DNA of 64,000 nucleotides from Variovorax sp. 54. Lineage in GTDB: Bacteria > Pseudomonadota > Gammaproteobacteria > Burkholderiales > Burkholderiaceae_C. The translations under genes and the position numbers were made by a program. Of the stretch, positions 43,125 to 51,232 are shown piece by piece. The notes below the pieces were generated by a model that made no database searches, had not been told where the DNA came from, and was given only the letters and a program-made list of their open reading frames with translations. The stretch is taken from assembly GCF_002754375.1 (NCBI RefSeq), contig NZ_PEFF01000001.1:1364001-1428000 (forward strand), read 5' to 3'. Each line of letters opens with the position of its first letter. Position 1 is the first letter of the stretch.

Positions 43125-43445
43125 CTACGGGCGCTGCGATTCGTCGATGCTGATCCGCAACTCTGCGGCCAGCGGCGGCAGGCGCTGCGAACCGTGCTTC
43201 TCGACCTCTTCGCCCGCCTCCAGCAGGTGCTGCACCTGCTGGAACAATTCACCCCCGGCCGGGGTCAGTTGCACGCCCTGCTGGCTGCGGGCGAACAGGG
43301 CGTGCCCGAGGATGCCCTCGAGCTCCCTCACGCGGGCCGTGATGGCCGGCTGGCTGACGAAGAGGTGGCGGGCCGCCGCGTTGACGGAGCCCAGTGTTGC
43401 AGCCCAGTGAAAGGCCTCCAGCTGCCGGAAGGTGATGCGAAGCAC
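43125..43445 (-). pseudogene. Truncated LysR regulator, DNA-binding part only
   Basis: A 106-residue frame with a complete LysR winged HTH (ITFRQLEAFHWAATLGSVNAAA, SQPAITARVRELEG) and linker helix. It stops at [11 protein letters not shown], exactly where the effector-binding domain should begin. No continuation is found in other frames; the ABC ATPase gene ends 31 bases beyond. It is probably a remnant cut by an old deletion or rearrangement. A functional HTH-only protein cannot be excluded. Confidence 0.7.
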
Positions 43446-43811
43446 CGCAACCGCCTCTCAGCCGGGAGGCGCGGTGGATGTGGCGGTGCGCATCGGGGCC
43501 TGTTCGCGCTTGTGCTTCATGTCTGCCTTCTTTCAAAGCAATTCAATCGCATCGAATGGCGAAGGGCCATGCAACGGGGAACTCCAATTGCGTGAATTCC
43601 CAATAATTTCAAAAACCCAGCCAATTCAAGATTGAGATTTTTTCACATTCAATTCCAAAATCGACTGTCACTCTCAAATACGAGCAGCCATTGCGCCTGA
43701 ATTTCAAATTTAGTGCATTCGCAATTGTAGTTAAAGTCAGAATTTTTAATATCCAACTTTTTCATTACATGTGATTCGTCGAATGAACCACGGCAATCCG
43801 TGGCACCAGCG
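43446..43811. other. AT-rich non-coding island downstream of idi
   Basis: About 366 bases without a credible gene. From 43621 to 43790 I count roughly 34% GC, far below the neighbouring genes. Runs of A and T are frequent and no ribosome site with a long frame is seen. It could hold regulatory sequence or be a scar of transferred DNA. Confidence 0.6.
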
Positions 43812-44357
43812 TCACGGCGCCGCCATGGCCTGCGCCCGCCAGGACTGCAAGCCCTCCGCCCCGAAGCGTTCCGCGATCCGGTGCAGCCAGATGGTGAAGT
43901 GCGCCGGGGCCCGCGCCAGTTCGTGGTGCAGATCGGGCAACGCCAGCCATCGCCACTCGCGCACCTCGCGGGGGTCGGGCTGCGGCAGGTCGCGCGCGAT
44001 GCCGACGAACACGTGGTCGTACTCGTGCTCGATCAGTTCTTTCGACACCGCCTCCCGGTAGAGAAAAGCCGCCACCGGCTGCAGTGCGCACTGCAGGCCC
44101 AGCTCCTCGTGCAGGCGGCGCACGGCGGCGGCGCCGGTCTCTTCGTCGGGGCGCGGATGCCCGCAACAGCTGTTGCTCCACAGGCCGGGAGAGTGGTACT
44201 TGCCCAGTGCGCGCTGCTGCAGCAGCACCTGGCCCTGCGTGTCGAAGAGGAAGATCGAAAACGCCCGATGTAGGACGCCCTCGCGATGCGCATTCATCTT
44301 CTCGACCGCGTGCAGGGGACGGTCTTCGGCGTCCACCGCGATCAGAAACTCTTTCAT
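43812..44357 (-). CDS. idi: Isopentenyl-diphosphate delta-isomerase, type 1
   Basis: A 181-residue Nudix-fold enzyme interconverting IPP and DMAPP. The catalytic cysteine lies in SNSCCGHPRP and the Glu side in EHEYDHVFVG; WLHRIAERFGAEGL forms the C-terminal helix. Family length is normal. Organisms using the MEP pathway can live without it, so it usually travels with carotenoid genes; none are seen here. GGAGC precedes ATG 44357 on the coding strand. It sits between two AT-rich islands. Confidence 0.93.
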   Translation of the reverse strand: MKEFLIAVDAEDRPLHAVEKMNAHREGVLHRAFSIFLFDTQGQVLLQQRALGKYHSPGLWSNSCCGHPRPDEETGAAAVRRLHEELGLQCALQPVAAFLYREAVSKELIEHEYDHVFVGIARDLPQPDPREVREWRWLALPDLHHELARAPAHFTIWLHRIAERFGAEGLQSWRAQAMAAP

Positions 44358-44714
44358 GAGGTGCTCCAGAAGTGCGGGCCGGGGAACCCGGCGAGCCCCC
44401 TCGTTTCAGCGTGCGGGGGGCGCCGGGACATCGAGCCGGTTCTTTAGCATGGATCGGATTCCGGATCGCCATAAGGAATTCAAATTAAAACAAAACAACT
44501 ACATCAATGAGAGCGCCTGAGAATTGAATACATACAAATAATTACATAGATAACAATAATATCGATGCCGGTTTATCAATGCTTTCAATATTTTCCTGAA
44601 AGACGCTCCGCACATTTCAAACCGCAGTTCCTGGTTCACCTTCGTGCCCCGACAGGCCCCCGGTCGGGTTACCCTCGACCCCATGGCCCGCGTTCGCACC
44701 GCATCGATCATTCG

Positions 44715-44734
44715 CCCGCTCTCGCGAGAGCGGG
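44715..44734 (+). other. Perfect 20-bp palindrome in the P-loop gene leader
   Basis: CCCGCTCTCGCGAGAGCGGG is fully self-complementary. It stands directly before GGTGGGTT (44733-44740), a segment able to pair with the left arm of the terminator. It could be an RNA stem of an attenuator or a protein-binding site. Confidence 0.6.
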
Positions 44735-44767
44735 TGGGTTAGCGCACGGTTCGACACCACGCCATCC

Positions 44768-44795
44768 AACCCGCCCCAGGAGGCGGGTTTTTCTT
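44768..44795 (+). terminator. Rho-independent terminator upstream of the P-loop kinase-like gene
   Basis: AACCCGCC (44768-44775) pairs with GGCGGGTT (44782-44789) around a 6-base loop, followed by TTTTTCTT-type tail. It ends 43 bases before the ATG at 44839, so it either ends an upstream RNA or attenuates this gene. Confidence 0.75.
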
Positions 44796-44838
44796 GTCCG
44801 TCTCCCGAGGTTCTTTCCCCCAACCTGCAGGAGATCGA

Positions 44839-45351
44839 ATGACGCCGACACCACCCACACTTTCCTCGCCCGTGCTGCACATGGTCTGCGGCAAGATCGG
44901 CGCCGGAAAGTCCACGCTGACCCGGCGCCTGACGCAGACGCCCGCCACCGTGTGCATCAGCGAGGACACCTGGCTCGCGGCGCTCTACCCCGATGAAATC
45001 CACACGCTGCCCGACTACGTGCGCGCCTCGGGCCGGCTGAAGCAGGCGATGGGCGACCACGTCTGCGCGCTGCTCGGCGCCGGCGTGTCGGTGGTGCTCG
45101 ACTTTCCGGCCAACACCCTGAGCCACCGGGCCTGGGCGCGCAGCCTCTTCGAGCAGGCCGGCGCGGCGCACCAGCTGCACTTTCTCGATGTGCCGGACGA
45201 CATCTGCAAGGCGCGGCTGCGTGCGCGCAATGCGGCGGGCGCGCACCCGTTCGAAACCTCCGACGCCGAGTTCGACCTGATCACCCGCCACTTCGCGCCC
45301 CCGACGGCCGAGGAAGGGTTCCATGTGATCCGCCACGGCCAAGGCTTGTAA
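44839..45351 (+). CDS. P-loop ATPase/kinase-like protein (AAA_33, zeta-toxin-like fold)
   Basis: A 170-residue single-domain NTPase. Walker A is CGKIGAGKST at residues 17-26. The next stretches, SEDTWLAALYPDE and VVLDFPANTLSHR, and the lid RLRARNAAG, are typical of small AAA_33 kinases related to zeta toxin and gluconate kinase. CAGGAG at 44828-44833 is a strong ribosome site. There is no antitoxin-like gene beside it. Likely phosphorylates a small molecule; substrate unknown. Confidence 0.85.
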   Translation: MTPTPPTLSSPVLHMVCGKIGAGKSTLTRRLTQTPATVCISEDTWLAALYPDEIHTLPDYVRASGRLKQAMGDHVCALLGAGVSVVLDFPANTLSHRAWARSLFEQAGAAHQLHFLDVPDDICKARLRARNAAGAHPFETSDAEFDLITRHFAPPTAEEGFHVIRHGQGL

Positions 45352-45362
45352 GCTGCCCGCCG

Positions 45363-45851
45363 ATGCACATCGAACCCGCCCTTTCCACCGAAGCGCCCGC
45401 CGTCGCGGCCGTGCTGACCGAAGCCGCGCAATGGCTCGCCGAGGGCGGACGCCCGCTCTGGAGCGCCGCCGACACCGGCCTCGAACGCATCCAGCGCGAC
45501 ACCGACGACGGCCGCTACGTCATGGCGAAAGAGAACGGCGAGACGGCCGGCGTGATGCGGCTCGACCTGGAAGACCCGTTGTTCTGGCCCGAGATCGCGC
45601 CCGGCAGCTCGCTGTTCGTCCACAAGCTGGCCGTGCGCCGCGCCTGGGCGGGCCGGGGCGTGTCGCGTGCGCTGCTGGGCCATGCGCGCGACCACGCCCG
45701 CGCGCTCGGGCGCCCCTGGCTGCGGCTGGACTGCGTGGCCGACCGCGCGGCGCTGCGCACGCTGTACGAGGGCTTCGGCTTCACGCTGCACAGCTGCATC
45801 GACCTGCGCGGCAGGGCGTTTGCGCGCTACGAACTGCGCGTGAACGGCTGA
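45363..45851 (+). CDS. GNAT family N-acetyltransferase
   Basis: A 162-residue acetyltransferase. The acetyl-CoA loop is VRRAWAGRGVSRALLGHA (R-A-W-A-G-R-G-V), followed by the DCVADRAALRTLYEGFGF motif near the end. It lies 11 bases after the P-loop gene and may be co-transcribed. Substrate unknown. Confidence 0.88.
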   Translation: MHIEPALSTEAPAVAAVLTEAAQWLAEGGRPLWSAADTGLERIQRDTDDGRYVMAKENGETAGVMRLDLEDPLFWPEIAPGSSLFVHKLAVRRAWAGRGVSRALLGHARDHARALGRPWLRLDCVADRAALRTLYEGFGFTLHSCIDLRGRAFARYELRVNG

Positions 45852-45923
45852 CCGTCCGACACGCCGGCGCGCCTCCTTGGCGCTGGCGGGAACACAAGCG
45901 CCTGTGGCAAGCTCGGAAGCTTC

Positions 45924-46505
45924 ATGACCGACCGCATCCTGCCCTCTCATTTCCGCCGTCAGGTGCTGCGCGCGCTGCTGGGCGCCGCCGCCCTGCCCGC
46001 GCCGTTCGCGGCGCTGGCCGGCTTCAACTTCTTCACCAACGAGTACACCGCCACGCGCGAAGAGCTGCAGACGCAGATCGCCAAGCGCTTTCCGGTGGCC
46101 GAGCGCTATGCCGAGATCTTCATGGTCGGGCTGCGCGACCCGCAGCTGGGCCTCGACGCGCGCACCAACCGCGCGGCCATCACGGCCACGCTGACCATCG
46201 CCAGTCCGCTGCTGGCGGCCTCGCCGGTGCAAGGCGTGGTGTCGGTGAGCAGCGCGCTGCGCTACGACGTGGCGGCGCGCGCGCTGCGGCTCGACCAGCC
46301 GAAGGCCGAGCGGCTCACGCTGCAAGGCGTGGAGGGCCTCGATGCCGAGCGCCTGCAGAAGGTCGGCGCGGTGGTCGCTCAGGAACTGCTGCAGGGACAG
46401 ATCCTGCGCAGCTTCACGGCCGACGAACTCACCGTGGGCCGCAAGACCTACGAGGTGGGCGACATCACGGTGCAAGACAACGGCATCAAAGTGCAACTCA
46501 AATGA
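45924..46505 (+). CDS. DUF1439 (YceB-like) exported protein
   Basis: A 193-residue protein. An N-terminal signal (RRQVLRALLGAAALPAPFAALA) contains a twin-Arg-like start. The mature part FNFFTNEYTATREELQTQIAKRFPV and the closing VGDITVQDNGIKVQL match DUF1439/YceB, proteins with a tubular lipid-binding-type fold. There is no lipobox Cys here. The stop overlaps the GDPD start (ATGA), suggesting a shared envelope role. Confidence 0.83.
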   Translation: MTDRILPSHFRRQVLRALLGAAALPAPFAALAGFNFFTNEYTATREELQTQIAKRFPVAERYAEIFMVGLRDPQLGLDARTNRAAITATLTIASPLLAASPVQGVVSVSSALRYDVAARALRLDQPKAERLTLQGVEGLDAERLQKVGAVVAQELLQGQILRSFTADELTVGRKTYEVGDITVQDNGIKVQLK

Positions 46506-47509
46506 AACATCGCGCCGCCCTTCTTCTCCTCATCGCCGCTGCGCTTGCCGGCGCCGGCTGTGCCGCCATCGCCCCGAAGGTGAAGCAGCACTTCGACCTG
46601 CAGGCCCACCGCGGCGGACGCGGCCTGGCGCCCGAGAACACGCTGGCCGCGTTCTCGAACGCAATGAACCTGGGCGTGACCACGCTCGAACTCGACATCG
46701 GGCTCTCGGCCGACGGCGTGGTGGTGATCTCGCACGACACGGCGCTCAACGCCGACCACACACGCGACGCGCGCGGTGCCTGGCTCACCGCCCAACCCGC
46801 CCCTTCCGTGCGTTCGCTCACGCTGGCGCAGTTGCAGACCTACGACGTGGGCCGCCTCAACCCCGCGAGCAACTACGGCAAGCAGTTCGCGCTGCAACAG
46901 CCGCGCGACGGCGAGCGCATTCCCACGCTGGCCGCGCTGTTCGCGCAGGTGCAGTCGCGCGGCGCCGATGCCGCGCGGGTGCACTTCAACATCGAGACCA
47001 AGATCGACCCGACCAAGCCCGACGAGACGGCCGCGCCCGAGCCCATGGTGCGCGCGCTGCTGGCCGAGATCGACAAGGCGAAGATGGCCGACCGCGTGAC
47101 CATCCAGAGCTTCGACTGGCGCACGCTCGCACTGGTCGGCCAGCTCGCGCCGCAGCTGTCGCGCGCCTACCTCACCACGCCCCGCACGCTGAAGGACAGC
47201 CGCTGGACCGCCGGCCTCGACGCCGCGAGCTTCGCTTCAGTGCCGCAGCTCGTGAAGGCTGCGGCCGGTGCATCGGCCGGGCCGCTGATCTGGTCGCCCG
47301 CGCATGCCGACCTGGGCGCCCCCGCGATCCGCGAGGCGCAGAAGCTCGGCATGAAGGTCGTGCCCTGGACCGTGAACCAGCGCGCGGACATGGTCCGGCT
47401 CATGGACGCGGGCGCCGATGGCCTGATCACCGACTACCCCGACGTGCTGCGCGACCTCATGCGCGAACGGGGTCTGGCGCTGCCGGCGCCGGCGAAGGCT
47501 GCGTCATGA
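46502..47509 (+). CDS. Glycerophosphodiester phosphodiesterase lipoprotein
   Basis: A 335-residue enzyme releasing glycerol 3-phosphate from deacylated phospholipids. A lipobox (LAGAGC) gives a lipidated Cys near residue 20. Catalytic marks are QAHRGGRGLAPENTLAAF (His and Arg), ELDIGLSADGVVVISHD (Glu, Asp, second His) and the late VVPWTVNQ. Overlaps its upstream and downstream neighbours by four bases each. Acts in the periplasm. Confidence 0.92.
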   Translation: MKHRAALLLLIAAALAGAGCAAIAPKVKQHFDLQAHRGGRGLAPENTLAAFSNAMNLGVTTLELDIGLSADGVVVISHDTALNADHTRDARGAWLTAQPAPSVRSLTLAQLQTYDVGRLNPASNYGKQFALQQPRDGERIPTLAALFAQVQSRGADAARVHFNIETKIDPTKPDETAAPEPMVRALLAEIDKAKMADRVTIQSFDWRTLALVGQLAPQLSRAYLTTPRTLKDSRWTAGLDAASFASVPQLVKAAAGASAGPLIWSPAHADLGAPAIREAQKLGMKVVPWTVNQRADMVRLMDAGADGLITDYPDVLRDLMRERGLALPAPAKAAS

Positions 47510-47781
47510 GCGCCGTGACGCAACTCGACGCCATCGCGTCGGGCATCGCCGCATTGCAAGGCGGCAACGGCTCGGTCACCACGCTGTCCACGGCCGCGCG
47601 CGCCAGCGCCGCGCTGCTCGGCGCCCTGCCGCCGCGCTACGGCGAGGTGCTGCTGAACCTGCTGGACCGCCTCGAATCGAGCGCGCTCTTCAGCGAGGAA
47701 AGCTGCTCGTTCAGCCAGAAAGACCTGCTCGACAACCTGCAGGTGTGGGTCGACAAGGCCCGCGGCCAACTGGTGTCTTGA
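47506..47781 (+). CDS. Small hypothetical protein (91 aa) coupled to GDPD
   Basis: A helical 91-residue protein, MSAVTQLDAIASGIAALQGG..., with no signal or membrane segment. The mid part ALLGALPPRYGEVLLNLLDRLESSALF and the end SFSQKDLLDNLQVWVDKAR look like amphipathic helices. Its ATG overlaps the GDPD stop, which supports translation. I do not recognise a family. Confidence 0.7.
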   Translation: MSAVTQLDAIASGIAALQGGNGSVTTLSTAARASAALLGALPPRYGEVLLNLLDRLESSALFSEESCSFSQKDLLDNLQVWVDKARGQLVS

Positions 47782-47820
47782 GGCGCCGAGGCCCCACCCC
47801 GGTTTATCATCGCGGCCACC

Positions 47821-48231
47821 ATGCGCACCCTGTTGCTCGCCCTCATGATCGCCCTGCTGCCCATCCGCGGCTGGCTCGGCGACGCCATGGCGGTCGAGAT
47901 GGTGCGGCATTCGCTGCCTGCCGCCGAGGCGGTGGTGTCCGCAGCGTCAGGCATCGCCGAGTCGCATTGCCATGAAGCCACCATGGAGGCCGACACCGGC
48001 CACGACATGGCAGCGATGCACGACAACAGCAGCGACTCGCAGCAGTCAAACGACACCGACCACGCGAACTGCGGCACCTGTGTCGCCTGCCAGGTCTGCC
48101 ACACGGTGGCGCTCGGCGGCATGCCGCTGGTCGACACCCCGCATGCGGCGCCCCAGGCGCCGCCGGCCGCACATGCGGCCCGCTTTGCAAGCGCCGAGCC
48201 CGTCCTGGGCCTCAAGCCGCCCATTTCCTGA
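47821..48231 (+). CDS. Exported His/Met/Cys-rich protein, putative copper-associated
   Basis: A 136-residue protein with an N-terminal hydrophobic signal (LLLALMIALLPIRGWLG). The mature part has SHCHEATMEADTGHDMAAMHDN and the cysteine cluster CGTCVACQVCH, both good ligands for soft metals. It stands just before a TolC-like gene and a multicopper oxidase, so copper binding is likely. It resembles DUF2946-type small proteins only loosely; the call rests on composition and context. Confidence 0.7.
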   Translation: MRTLLLALMIALLPIRGWLGDAMAVEMVRHSLPAAEAVVSAASGIAESHCHEATMEADTGHDMAAMHDNSSDSQQSNDTDHANCGTCVACQVCHTVALGGMPLVDTPHAAPQAPPAAHAARFASAEPVLGLKPPIS

Positions 48232-48308
48232 TCTTCCTGCCCGTAGTCCGTCCGCAGTGAGCCCTTGCCGGCTCGCAGCGCTCGCTGTATTGCCCATGGA
48301 GATCGCTC

Positions 48309-49811
48309 GTGAATTCCCTTGCTCGCCGGCCGTATGCCGGCATCCCGCGCTATCTAAAAGATAGCCCGCCCCCCGGGCGAAAAAGTCACCTCTCATTCAT
48401 CAGAACCGCCGCCGCGCTGGCCGCCGCGCTGGTGCTCGCCGGCTGCGCCAGCCTGTCGCCTGACGGCGGCGCCGGCGACGTGCAGGCGCTGGTCGACGGC
48501 AACCCGCTCATGGCGGGCGCTGCAGCCCAGCGCAAGCCGGACGATGCCTCGCAGAAGAGCGTCGACGCGCTGCTGTCCAAGCCGCTGGACGCCGAAGCCG
48601 CCGTGCGCATCGCGCTCGTCAACAGCCCGCGCGTGCAGGACGCCTTTGCCACGCTGCAACTGAGCGACGCCGACCGCGTGCAGGCCGCGAGCCTGCCGAA
48701 CCCGGTGCTGTCTTTCAGCCGCCTGGCGCAGGGCAGCGAGCGCGAGTTCGAGCGCATGCTGACGTTCAACGTGGTGGGCCTGCTCACGCTGCCGTGGCAG
48801 GCGCGCTGGGCCGGCCAGCGGCACGAATCGGCCAAGCTGCAGGCCGCGCAAAGCGTGCTGCTGCTGGCCGCCGACACGCGTCGCGCCTGGGTACGCGCGG
48901 TGGCCGCACAGCAGAGCGTGAGCTACCTGCGCGATGCGAAGGAAGCGACCGAAGCCGGTGCCGAACTGGCGCACCGCATGGCCAAGGTCGGCAACTGGAG
49001 CGCGCTGCAGCGCACGCGCGAACAGCTGCTGCTGGCCGACGCGTCCGCGCAACTCGCGCGCGCCGAACAGGCAGCGGTCGCCAGCCGCGAACAGCTCACG
49101 CGCCTGCTGGGCCTGAGCGGCACACGCACCGCCTACACCCTGCCCGACCGCCTGCCGCCGCTGCCGAAGGCCGCGCCCGAGCTCGGCGACGTGCAGGCGC
49201 TGGCGCTGCGCGACCGGCTCGACGTGCGCTCGGCGCAAGCGCAGAACACGGCCGTGGCCGGCTCGCTCGGCCTGACGCACGCCACCCGTGTGATCAACGC
49301 GATGGAGCTGGGCGTGGTGCGCAACACCACCTTCGAGAACGATGCCGATCGCTCGAAATCGACCACGCGCGGCTTCGAGCTCGAGCTGCCGATTCCGATC
49401 TTCGACTGGGGCCAGGCCCGCAGCGGACGCGCCGAGGCGCAGTACCTGCAATCGGCGGCGCGCGTGCGCGACGTGGGCGTGCTCGCGGCCAGCGAAGCGC
49501 GCGAAGCCTGGCAAGGCTGGAACACCGCCTACGCCCTCGCCCGCCGCTACCGCGACGAGGTGCTGCCGCTGCGCAAGCAGGTGAACGAAGAGATGGTGCT
49601 GCGCTACAACGGCATGCTCGCCAGCGTGTGGGAGCTGCTCGGCGAAACGCGCGCCAGCGTGCTCGCCGTGAACGCCGGCATGGAGGCCCAGCGCGACTTC
49701 TGGCTGGCGGACACCGATCTGCAGCTGGTGCTCACGGGCAGCTCGCCCGGTGGAATGACGGCCGCGCAGACCGCGTCGGCCGGTGACGCCCCCGCCACGG
49801 GAGGCCATTGA
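48309..49811 (+). CDS. TolC-family outer-membrane lipoprotein
   Basis: About 500 residues. A lipobox (AALVLAGCAS) places the lipidated Cys near residue 46. Two OEP repeats follow: AAVRIALVNSPRVQDAFATLQLSDADRVQAASLPNPVL and a second half with LPIPIFDWGQARSGRAEAQYL. Such proteins are the outer-membrane duct of tripartite exporters. GTG 48309 is the only in-frame start; it leaves an unusual 27-residue leader before the signal. No RND or membrane-fusion partner is nearby. Confidence 0.87.
   Translation: MNSLARRPYAGIPRYLKDSPPPGRKSHLSFIRTAAALAAALVLAGCASLSPDGGAGDVQALVDGNPLMAGAAAQRKPDDASQKSVDALLSKPLDAEAAVRIALVNSPRVQDAFATLQLSDADRVQAASLPNPVLSFSRLAQGSEREFERMLTFNVVGLLTLPWQARWAGQRHESAKLQAAQSVLLLAADTRRAWVRAVAAQQSVSYLRDAKEATEAGAELAHRMAKVGNWSALQRTREQLLLADASAQLARAEQAAVASREQLTRLLGLSGTRTAYTLPDRLPPLPKAAPELGDVQALALRDRLDVRSAQAQNTAVAGSLGLTHATRVINAMELGVVRNTTFENDADRSKSTTRGFELELPIPIFDWGQARSGRAEAQYLQSAARVRDVGVLAASEAREAWQGWNTAYALARRYRDEVLPLRKQVNEEMVLRYNGMLASVWELLGETRASVLAVNAGMEAQRDFWLADTDLQLVLTGSSPGGMTAAQTASAGDAPATGGH
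48349..48365. promoter_or_regulatory. Short palindrome near the start of the TolC-like gene
   Basis: GCTATCT and AGATAGC, separated by AAA, form a perfect 7-bp hairpin at 48349-48365. It is AT-rich against its surroundings and lies in the leader before the signal peptide. It may be an operator or RNA element if true translation starts later at a non-standard codon. Confidence 0.45.
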
Positions 49812-49812
49812 A

Positions 49813-51201
49813 ATGAACCGTCGCAACTTCTTCGCAGGCGCAGCCACGGCCGTCGCCGCCACCACCGTGAGCCGCGTGAGCATGGCCGCGCTGCCCGAGC
49901 CGGTGACGCAAGCATCGACCGCCACCGCGCCGCCGCTGGTGCCGCCGAACGGCCGCCCCTACAACCCCGTCGTCACGCTCAACGGCTGGACGCTGCCGTG
50001 GCGCATGAACGCCGGCGTCAAGGAGTTCCACCTCGTCGCCGAACCCGTCGTGCGCGAGATGGCCCCGGGCTTCAAGGTCAACATGTGGGGCTACAACGGC
50101 CAGTCGCCGGGCCCGACCATCGAGGTGGTCGAAGGCGATCGCGTGCGCATCTTCGTGACCAACAAGCTGCCCGAGCACACGACCGTGCACTGGCACGGCC
50201 AGCGCCTGCCCAACGGCATGGACGGCGTGGGCGGCATCACGCAGCCGCACATTCCGCCAGGCAAGACCTTCGTCTACGAGTTCACCGCACGGCGTCCCGG
50301 CACCTTCATGTACCACCCGCACGCCGACGAGATGGTGCAGATGGCGATGGGGATGATGGGCTTCTGGGTCACGCACCCGAAGGCGGAGCACCCGCTCATC
50401 GAGCCGGTGCAGCGCGACTTCTGCTTTTTGCTCGGCAGCTTCGACGTGGAACCCGGCAGCGCCACGCCCAAGGTCAACACCATGACCGACTTCAACATCT
50501 GGAGCTTCAACAGCCGCGTGTTCCCGGCCATCGACACGCTCAACGTGCGCAAGGGCGACCGGGTGCGCATCCGCGTGGGCAACCTCACGATGACCAACCA
50601 CCCGATCCACATCCACGGCCACGAGTTCGAGGTCACGGGCACCGACGGCGGCCCCGTGCCGCGCACCGCGCGCTGGCCCGAGGTATCGGTCGACGTGGCG
50701 GTGGGCCAGATGCGGCAGATGGAGTTCATTGCCGACGAGGAGGGCGACTGGTCGCTGCACTGCCACAAGGCGCACCACACGATGGGTCCGATGGGCCACG
50801 ACGTGCCGACCATGATCGGCGTGGACCACAAGGGCGTGGCCGAGAAGATCAAGAAGCTCGTGCCCGACTACATGGTGATGGGCGACAAGGGCATGGCCGA
50901 CATGGGCGAGATGGAGATGCCCATTCCCGAGAACACGATGCCGATGATGACCGGCACCGGCCCCTTCGGTTCGGCCGAGATGGGCGGCATGTTCACGCTG
51001 CTCAAGGTGCGGCGCGACCAGAAGCCGGGCGACTACCGCGACCCGGGCTGGTTCAAGCACCCGCCCGGCACGGTCGCACGCGAGGTGTCGGCCATCGGTG
51101 CGCCGGTGGCGCCGCGCAAGACAGGCACAGCACCCGCGAGCCCCGACAGCGGCAGCGCCACCGTGCGCAAGCCCTCGGGCCATGGTGCCCACAACCACTG
51201 A
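49813..51201 (+). CDS. Multicopper oxidase, periplasmic (CopA/laccase-like)
   Basis: A 462-residue enzyme. The N-terminus has a Tat-like RRNFFAGAATAVAATTV signal. All copper-ligand motifs are visible in order: HWHG, HPHA, HPIHIHGH and HCHKAHH. A methionine-rich stretch near residues 355-395 (MGDKGMADMGEMEMP) suggests Cu(I) binding, as in CueO and CopA. It would oxidise Cu(I) to Cu(II) or protect the envelope. Start at 49813 follows the TolC-like stop by one base. Confidence 0.93.
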   Translation: MNRRNFFAGAATAVAATTVSRVSMAALPEPVTQASTATAPPLVPPNGRPYNPVVTLNGWTLPWRMNAGVKEFHLVAEPVVREMAPGFKVNMWGYNGQSPGPTIEVVEGDRVRIFVTNKLPEHTTVHWHGQRLPNGMDGVGGITQPHIPPGKTFVYEFTARRPGTFMYHPHADEMVQMAMGMMGFWVTHPKAEHPLIEPVQRDFCFLLGSFDVEPGSATPKVNTMTDFNIWSFNSRVFPAIDTLNVRKGDRVRIRVGNLTMTNHPIHIHGHEFEVTGTDGGPVPRTARWPEVSVDVAVGQMRQMEFIADEEGDWSLHCHKAHHTMGPMGHDVPTMIGVDHKGVAEKIKKLVPDYMVMGDKGMADMGEMEMPIPENTMPMMTGTGPFGSAEMGGMFTLLKVRRDQKPGDYRDPGWFKHPPGTVAREVSAIGAPVAPRKTGTAPASPDSGSATVRKPSGHGAHNH

Positions 51202-51232
51202 CCGCACTCACTCCCTTTTTGAAATTCGAGCC

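Larger units (their letters stand above)
44358..44838. other. Non-coding region with AT-rich island and structured leader
   Basis: This 481-base gap separates divergent idi and the P-loop gene. Bases 44471-44580 are about 28% GC by my count and presumably hold the idi promoter. From 44640 on it is GC-rich and structured: a hairpin at 44648-44668, a 20-bp palindrome at 44715-44734 and a terminator at 44768-44795. No gene is supported inside it. Confidence 0.6.

Noticed and set aside
43446..44838. Prophage or genomic island at the AT-rich patch
   Set aside because: No integrase, transposase, tRNA, attachment repeat or phage gene is visible; only base composition is unusual.
44839..45351. Zeta-type toxin of a toxin-antitoxin pair
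   Set aside because: The P-loop fold is shared with many kinases and no small antitoxin gene lies on either side.
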